Shown piece by piece: positions 45,030 through 48,545 of a DNA stretch of 48,545 bases. The position numbers and the translations under genes are program-made. Each line of letters opens with the position of its first letter. Positions within the stretch are counted from its first letter, which is position 1. Below the pieces are notes generated by a model. That model was given only the letters and a program-made list of their open reading frames with translations. It did not search any database and was not told the origin of the DNA. Source of the DNA: Methanoculleus sp. UBA303 (GTDB lineage: Archaea; Halobacteriota; Methanomicrobia; Methanomicrobiales; Methanoculleaceae); assembly GCA_002501655.1 (NCBI GenBank), contig DANY01000038.1, forward strand, positions 1 to 48,545. The letters run 5' to 3'.

Positions 45030-46127
45030 CTACTGGGAATCCGCGGGACATCTTCCTGTCGCCTCCCCGCCGTACCACCTATCCCGGATCAGGAGCGCCA
45101 CGTTCACGAGCGATATCAGCACCGGCACCTCGATCAGCGGGCCGATGACCGTGGCAAACGCCACACCGGAACCGATCCCGAAGACCCCGATAGCGACGGC
45201 GATGGCAAGTTCGAAGTTGTTGCTTGCCGCGGTGAACGAGAGCGCCGTTGCCCGGCCGTAATCGACCCCGAGTCTCCAGGACATCCAGAACGAGACGAAG
45301 AACATAGCGAGGAAGTAGATCGTGAGCGGGACGGCGATCCGGAGGACGTCGAGCGGGAGCGCGACGATGTTGCCGCCCTGGGTTGAGAACATAACGACGA
45401 TGGTGAAGAGCAGCGCGACGAGCGTGATCGGCGATATCTTCGGGATGAACCGCTCCTGGTACCACTCCTTCGACTTCACCCGGAGGAGGGCGAACCGGGT
45501 GACAAACCCGGCGGCGAACGGGATGCCGAGGTAGACAAAGACCGTGGCAGCGACGCCCGAAATCGTGATCGGCACCGCCGTCCCGGCCCCGATCCCGAGG
45601 AGCGGCGGGAGGACGGTGATGAAGACGTAGGCGTAGAGGGCGTAGAAGAGCACCTGGAAGATGGAGTTCAAGCCAACGATGGCGGCACAATACTCGCAGT
45701 CGCCCTCTGCAAGGTCGTTCCAGACGATCACCATCGCGATGCACCGGGCGAGGCCCACGAGAATAAGGCCATACATGAACTCCGGCCGGCCCGAGAGGAA
45801 GACCGCCGCAAGGAGGAACATCAGTACCGGGCCGACGACCCAGTTCTGGACGACGGAGAGACCGAGCACCTTTCTGTCCCGGAAGACCCTCCCGAGTTCT
45901 TCGTACCGGACCTTCGCAAGCGGCGGGTACATCATCAGGATCAGCCCGATGGCGATGGGGATCGAGGTCGTCCCAATAGCAAACCCGGTGATTGCCGAAG
46001 GCACCGCGGGGACGAAGTAGCCGACGGCGACGCCGGCCACCATGGCAAGAACAATCCAGAGGGTCAGGTAGCGGTCGAGAAGCGAGAGCCGGGAGACCCC
46101 GGGGCGGGGCCGGTCGGCGGTGCCCAT
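45030..46127 (-). CDS. arsB: Acr3-family arsenite efflux permease
   Basis: 365 residues with ten TM helices, the bile-acid/arsenite symporter fold. Acr3 features include [45 protein letters not shown] (with the Cys essential for As(III) transport in the ARCIAMV segment) and [16 protein letters not shown]. It expels arsenite using the proton gradient. The start overlaps the stop of the upstream ArsP-like permease. The gene name follows common usage for this family. Confidence 0.93.
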   Translation of the reverse strand: MGTADRPRPGVSRLSLLDRYLTLWIVLAMVAGVAVGYFVPAVPSAITGFAIGTTSIPIAIGLILMMYPPLAKVRYEELGRVFRDRKVLGLSVVQNWVVGPVLMFLLAAVFLSGRPEFMYGLILVGLARCIAMVIVWNDLAEGDCEYCAAIVGLNSIFQVLFYALYAYVFITVLPPLLGIGAGTAVPITISGVAATVFVYLGIPFAAGFVTRFALLRVKSKEWYQERFIPKISPITLVALLFTIVVMFSTQGGNIVALPLDVLRIAVPLTIYFLAMFFVSFWMSWRLGVDYGRATALSFTAASNNFELAIAVAIGVFGIGSGVAFATVIGPLIEVPVLISLVNVALLIRDRWYGGEATGRCPADSQ

Positions 46128-47032
46128 CAGATCACCGCGAGCACCTGGAATATGACGCCGGCAAGGACGGCGACGGTGAGGATCGTCGCCACGAAGGCGG
46201 CGACGAGCCTTCGTTCGAAGATCGCCGCAAGGAGCGTCACCTCAGGTATGCTTGCCCCCGCGCCGCCGATGATCAGGGCCATGACCGCCCCGATGCCCAT
46301 CCCCTTCTCGAGGAGGACGGCACTCACGGGGATGAGCGTCTCGGCCCGGATGTACATCGGCACCCCTATTATCGCCGCCACCGGTATGGCGAGCGGGTTG
46401 TCCGGCCCGGCGAGGGAGACGATCAGGTCTCCGGGGACGAACCCGTAGATGAACGCCCCGATGCCCGCACCGAGGAGGAGGTAGGGGAAGACCTGCCGGA
46501 AAAGGCTGACGGCAAAGGAGAACGCACCGCGGATACGGGTGCCGTGGCTTGCACCGCAACTGCAGGGTTCCGGCCGTCCTTCGACTACCACATCCTTGAC
46601 GTAGCGCTCGTAGCCGAGCCGCCCGAGGAGCCAGCCTATGCCGACGGCGGCGGTGAAGGTGACCGCGGCGTAGACGGCGGTCGGTACAACCCCGATGAGC
46701 GCGACGAGAAGCGAGAGGATCACCGGGTTTAAGAGCGGGGAGGCGAGCAGGAACGACATGCAGACCCCGAAAGGGATCCCGACGTCGAGGAGCCCGATCA
46801 GGATGGGGATGGTCGAACAGGAGCAGAAAGGGGTGAGCGCCCCGAAAGTGGCCCCGAGGACGTTCCCGACACCCTGCCGCCTCCCGGCAAGCACGCCCCG
46901 TATCCGCTCTTCGGGGATGTAGGCCTGGAGCAGCCCGACGAGGAACGTGATCCCGACAAAGAGCAGGATCAGTTCCCCGGCTATAACGACGAAGAACTGC
47001 CCGGCCGTAATGAGCGTTGAGGGAAGATCCAT
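46127..47032 (-). CDS. ArsP/DUF318-type permease
   Basis: 301 residues with about eight TM helices in two bundles joined by a Cys-containing cytoplasmic loop ([10 protein letters not shown], about 155-164). The first bundle has [17 protein letters not shown], and the second has [16 protein letters not shown] and [13 protein letters not shown], typical of the DUF318 permeases. Some members (ArsP) export methylated or aromatic trivalent arsenicals. In this operon, with Acr3 and an ArsG-like protein, a role in organoarsenical efflux is likely but not proven. Confidence 0.85.
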   Translation of the reverse strand: MDLPSTLITAGQFFVVIAGELILLFVGITFLVGLLQAYIPEERIRGVLAGRRQGVGNVLGATFGALTPFCSCSTIPILIGLLDVGIPFGVCMSFLLASPLLNPVILSLLVALIGVVPTAVYAAVTFTAAVGIGWLLGRLGYERYVKDVVVEGRPEPCSCGASHGTRIRGAFSFAVSLFRQVFPYLLLGAGIGAFIYGFVPGDLIVSLAGPDNPLAIPVAAIIGVPMYIRAETLIPVSAVLLEKGMGIGAVMALIIGGAGASIPEVTLLAAIFERRLVAAFVATILTVAVLAGVIFQVLAVI

Positions 47033-47056
47033 GAGGCCCGCTCCCGCATCGGTGGT

Positions 47057-47215
47057 TTACTGCTTCCCCGTGTCAGATTCTTCCTTCTTCTCCTTCGGGA
47101 CGATCCGTGTGCCGCAGCAGCCGCCGCCGCTGCCACAGCCGCAGCCTGAGGAGAAGAGTTTCTTTATCCGCGATCCGATGCATCCTTCGTCTTTCTTATC
47201 ATTCTCGCCTGTCAT
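47057..47215 (-). CDS. small Cys-rich protein of the arsenic operon
   Basis: 52 residues, between the ArsP-like gene and the operator region. Charged start (MTGENDKKDEGC), then a Gly/Cys-rich core, SSGCGCGSGGGCCGTR, and a Lys/Glu-rich tail. Five Cys in all. It reads as a metallothionein-like or metal-chaperone peptide. Good codon periodicity and position as the first gene after the promoter support it, but it has no strong ribosome site and I know no family for it. Confidence 0.6.
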   Translation of the reverse strand: MTGENDKKDEGCIGSRIKKLFSSGCGCGSGGGCCGTRIVPKEKKEESDTGKQ

Positions 47216-47253
47216 GGTCAATCACATCCGCTCCGGCCGATGCGCCGGAGTGT

Positions 47254-47321
47254 TTCAATCCGGTTTGAATTACTGTTGGTGGTGCTGGCGTATGAAGGTT
47301 TCCATTTCAATAAAAATTGAA
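47254..47321. promoter_or_regulatory. two TTCAA-N6-TTGAA operator-like dyads
   Basis: TTCAA-TCCGGT-TTGAA (47254-47269) and TTCAA-TAAAAA-TTGAA (47306-47321), centres 52 bp apart, about five helical turns. They lie between the ArsG-like gene and the Cys-rich/ArsP/Acr3 operon. The form and place fit ArsR/SmtB-type operators. The second dyad overlaps the only AT-rich stretch. Confidence 0.6.
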
Positions 47322-47488
47322 TTGGTATGAAACGGTATGCGGGAGGGACCTGCAGGACGGCGCAGTCTTCAGACCAAACGTGGACAGGAGCGCGGCATGG
47401 AAGGAGAGAAGGGCTGCGAGAGTTTTCCGGGCAGTCACAGGAGGGTTCCCCGCAGTGCCGAAAGAGCACCGGCCCCGCAGGAAGGGCA

Positions 47489-48205
47489 TCACCCAAACAG
47501 CATTACCGCGAGGAGGTAGACCCCGATCCCGATGAAGAGCACCCCGACAATGCGCCGCGTCCAGTACTCGAACTTCTCCGCCGCTTTCATCGCGCTCCCC
47601 ACCTTCGCGACCCCGGTCACCATGATCAGCGAGAACGCGATCACCGGCAGGGCGGTGGCGATGGCAAAGACCGCCGGGACGCCGAGCGGATCAGAGGTCC
47701 GAAGCGCCAGCGGGACGAGCATCGCAAAGAAGAGCACCGCCGAGAACGGGCAGAAGGTCAGTGCGAAGAGCACGCCGAGGAGAAAACTCCCTGCCAGCCC
47801 CTGATCGGCAACCCGCTCCTTGAACACGGCAAATCGCCTGCCCCCGCCCCTGCAGGAGGGGAGCACAACGAGATCGAGCATCACGACCCCGACGGCGATC
47901 AGCAACGGGCCGACCAGCACCTCGCCCCATGACTGGAGGAAGAGCGAGATCCCCTGGATGGAGAGGCCGAAGATGACGATCAGCGCCGCGAGCCCGACGT
48001 AGACGGCCATCCTCCCGGCGCTGTAGAGCGCTCCGGCAAGGAGGGTCTGCCCGGGATTGCCGATCCGGCGGGAGAGATACCCGATTGCGGCGATGTTCGT
48101 TGCGAGCGGGCAGGGCGAGAGGGCCATCATGAGTCCGATGAAGAACGCGGCGACGAGAGGGACGCTGCTCGTCCCCATCGTCTCCATGAACCCCATCAGG
48201 CTCAT
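47489..48205 (-). CDS. ArsG-like (CcdA/DsbD-type) membrane transporter
   Basis: 238 residues with six TM helices in the CcdA/DsbD half-repeat layout. MALSPCPLATNIAAIGYLSRR and the matching second half ALTFCPFSAVLFFAM hold the two Pro-flanked cysteines of this fold. The SPCPLATN form is that of the ArsG group, linked to organoarsenical efflux, rather than classical cytochrome c biogenesis proteins. The ATG overlaps the stop of the arsR-like remnant. Its neighbours Acr3 and ArsP-like strengthen the arsenic link. Confidence 0.8.
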   Translation of the reverse strand: MSLMGFMETMGTSSVPLVAAFFIGLMMALSPCPLATNIAAIGYLSRRIGNPGQTLLAGALYSAGRMAVYVGLAALIVIFGLSIQGISLFLQSWGEVLVGPLLIAVGVVMLDLVVLPSCRGGGRRFAVFKERVADQGLAGSFLLGVLFALTFCPFSAVLFFAMLVPLALRTSDPLGVPAVFAIATALPVIAFSLIMVTGVAKVGSAMKAAEKFEYWTRRIVGVLFIGIGVYLLAVMLFG

Positions 48206-48312
48206 TGCGAGAAGTCCCCGGCGAGACGCATCCCGAGTAGCGTCTTGAGATACTGCATGAATCCGGGCTTGTCGTTCAGCTTGTACCAGACCCGGGTGTC
48301 CTCTTCATCTCG
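48202..48312 (-). pseudogene. C-terminal remnant of an ArsR-like regulator, cut by the tnpB element
   Basis: Reading upstream from the TGA at 48202-48204 (overlapping the ArsG-like ATG) the frame is open and gives EEDTRVWYKLNDKPGFMQYL and ends LGMRLAGDFSQ. The TRVWYKLND piece is like the wing and last helix of ArsR/SmtB regulators (GRWVYYxLN). The frame reaches the conserved left end of the tnpB element at about 48304-48312 and then no longer resembles ArsR. I infer that the element inserted into arsR. The other half should lie beyond the right edge. Confidence 0.5.
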
Positions 48313-48358
48313 AACGGGCAAGGAGACCCCCTGCGCAAGCTGGGGGAGGAATTGCCCG
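48304..48358 (+). repeat. left end of the tnpB element, structured
   Basis: 55 bp matching 12231-12285 with two substitutions. GGGCAA/TTGCCC forms the outer stem and CCCCC...GGGGG the inner stem, with loop TGCGCAAGCT containing GCAA. It lies 71 bp upstream of tnpB. Such subterminal hairpins are the recognition ends of IS200/IS605-type elements. Unlike the copy at 12231, the outer arms beyond GGGCAA/TTGCCC do not pair here. Confidence 0.65.
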
Positions 48359-48429
48359 CAACAAGCCCCGTACACTTTCGCCCCGCGGGAGTTATCTTAT
48401 AGACCGATGAGTAACAAAGATAGGAGATA

Positions 48430-48545
48430 ATGGCACTGCGAGCGGTCAGTAACTATCTCCGTCTTCCCAGGAAGACGTTCCAGATTATCGACACGCTCGC
48501 GTACCATGCCAAGAGCCTGTATAACGTGGGGCTGTACAATGTCCG
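48430..48545 (+). mobile_element. tnpB: TnpB (IS200/IS605-family RNA-guided nuclease), 5' part
   Basis: The last 116 bases encode the first 38 residues of a TnpB protein, MALRAVSNYLRLPRKTFQIID followed by TLAYHAKSLYNVGLYNV, and the frame runs off the edge. This is the typical OrfB start (Leu/Arg-rich, then AxxAKxLYNxxLY). ATG 48430 has TAGGAGAT upstream. TnpB proteins are RNA-guided DNA nucleases that keep their element in place. No tnpA is seen to the left, so this is probably a tnpB-only element; the right end and its guide RNA would lie outside the window. Confidence 0.85.

Overview
The window looks like a piece of chromosome from a hydrogenotrophic methanogenic archaeon of the Methanomicrobiales, most likely Methanoculleus or a close relative. 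This is inferred from gene content. There are two CofH-type FO synthase subunits (coenzyme F420), an archaeal PolD small subunit, an archaeal signal peptidase, a K+-dependent-type membrane pyrophosphatase, an acetyl-CoA synthetase, archaeal lipoproteins and several methanogen-typical DUF families. The DNA is GC-rich, with AT-rich promoter pockets. No rRNA, tRNA or CRISPR array was seen.

Layout. 0.2-5.2 kb: a lipoprotein, an alpha/beta hydrolase, a frameshifted zinc-ribbon gene, a small-multidrug-export-type membrane protein, an IscU-type scaffold / ThiF-type E1 / truncated MoaD-like operon, and a QueG-like Fe-S protein. 5.2-10.8 kb: an MscS-like membrane protein, an RND exporter coupled to a small Cys-rich CODH-like protein, a TrmB-family regulator, and a HepT/MntA toxin-antitoxin pair. 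10.9-19.9 kb: a serpin lipoprotein, purE with a long hairpin upstream, a dead ArsC-like phosphatase, thiC, a metallo-beta-lactamase / DUF123 / iron-sulfur flavoprotein run, two cofH paralogues flanking a DUF1805 gene, and signal peptidase. 20-23.5 kb: PolD small subunit and pyrophosphatase.

23.7-30.3 kb holds the most unusual energised system: a DUF2162 permease, an ExbB/TolQ-like proton channel, a DUF2149 protein that looks like ExbD, and a 1579-residue CobN-like protein. The CobN-like protein has a signal peptide and a C-terminal membrane anchor but lacks the HxGTHGxxE active-site motif. I infer a proton-motive-force-driven surface machine for corrinoid, tetrapyrrole or metal capture.

30.4-37.7 kb: CorA, acetyl-CoA synthetase with an OFA-type transporter, an RNase III-like protein, cyclophilin, DUF5714 and a THEP1-like NTPase. 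38.3-43.8 kb: a FecCD/FecE ABC transporter converging on a second operon of a binding lipoprotein, a methyltransferase and a protein that fuses a radical-SAM enzyme to half of a periplasmic binding protein. This is a candidate metallophore or cofactor uptake-and-processing locus. 44.2-48.2 kb: an arsenic-type efflux operon (ArsG-like, ArsP-like, Acr3, DUF2703, DGC domain, small Cys-rich protein) with two TTCAA-N6-TTGAA operator-like dyads. Its likely arsR is cut by an IS200/IS605-type tnpB element that runs off the right edge. The left end of that element shares a 55-bp structured segment (53 of 55 identical) with the hairpin in front of purE.
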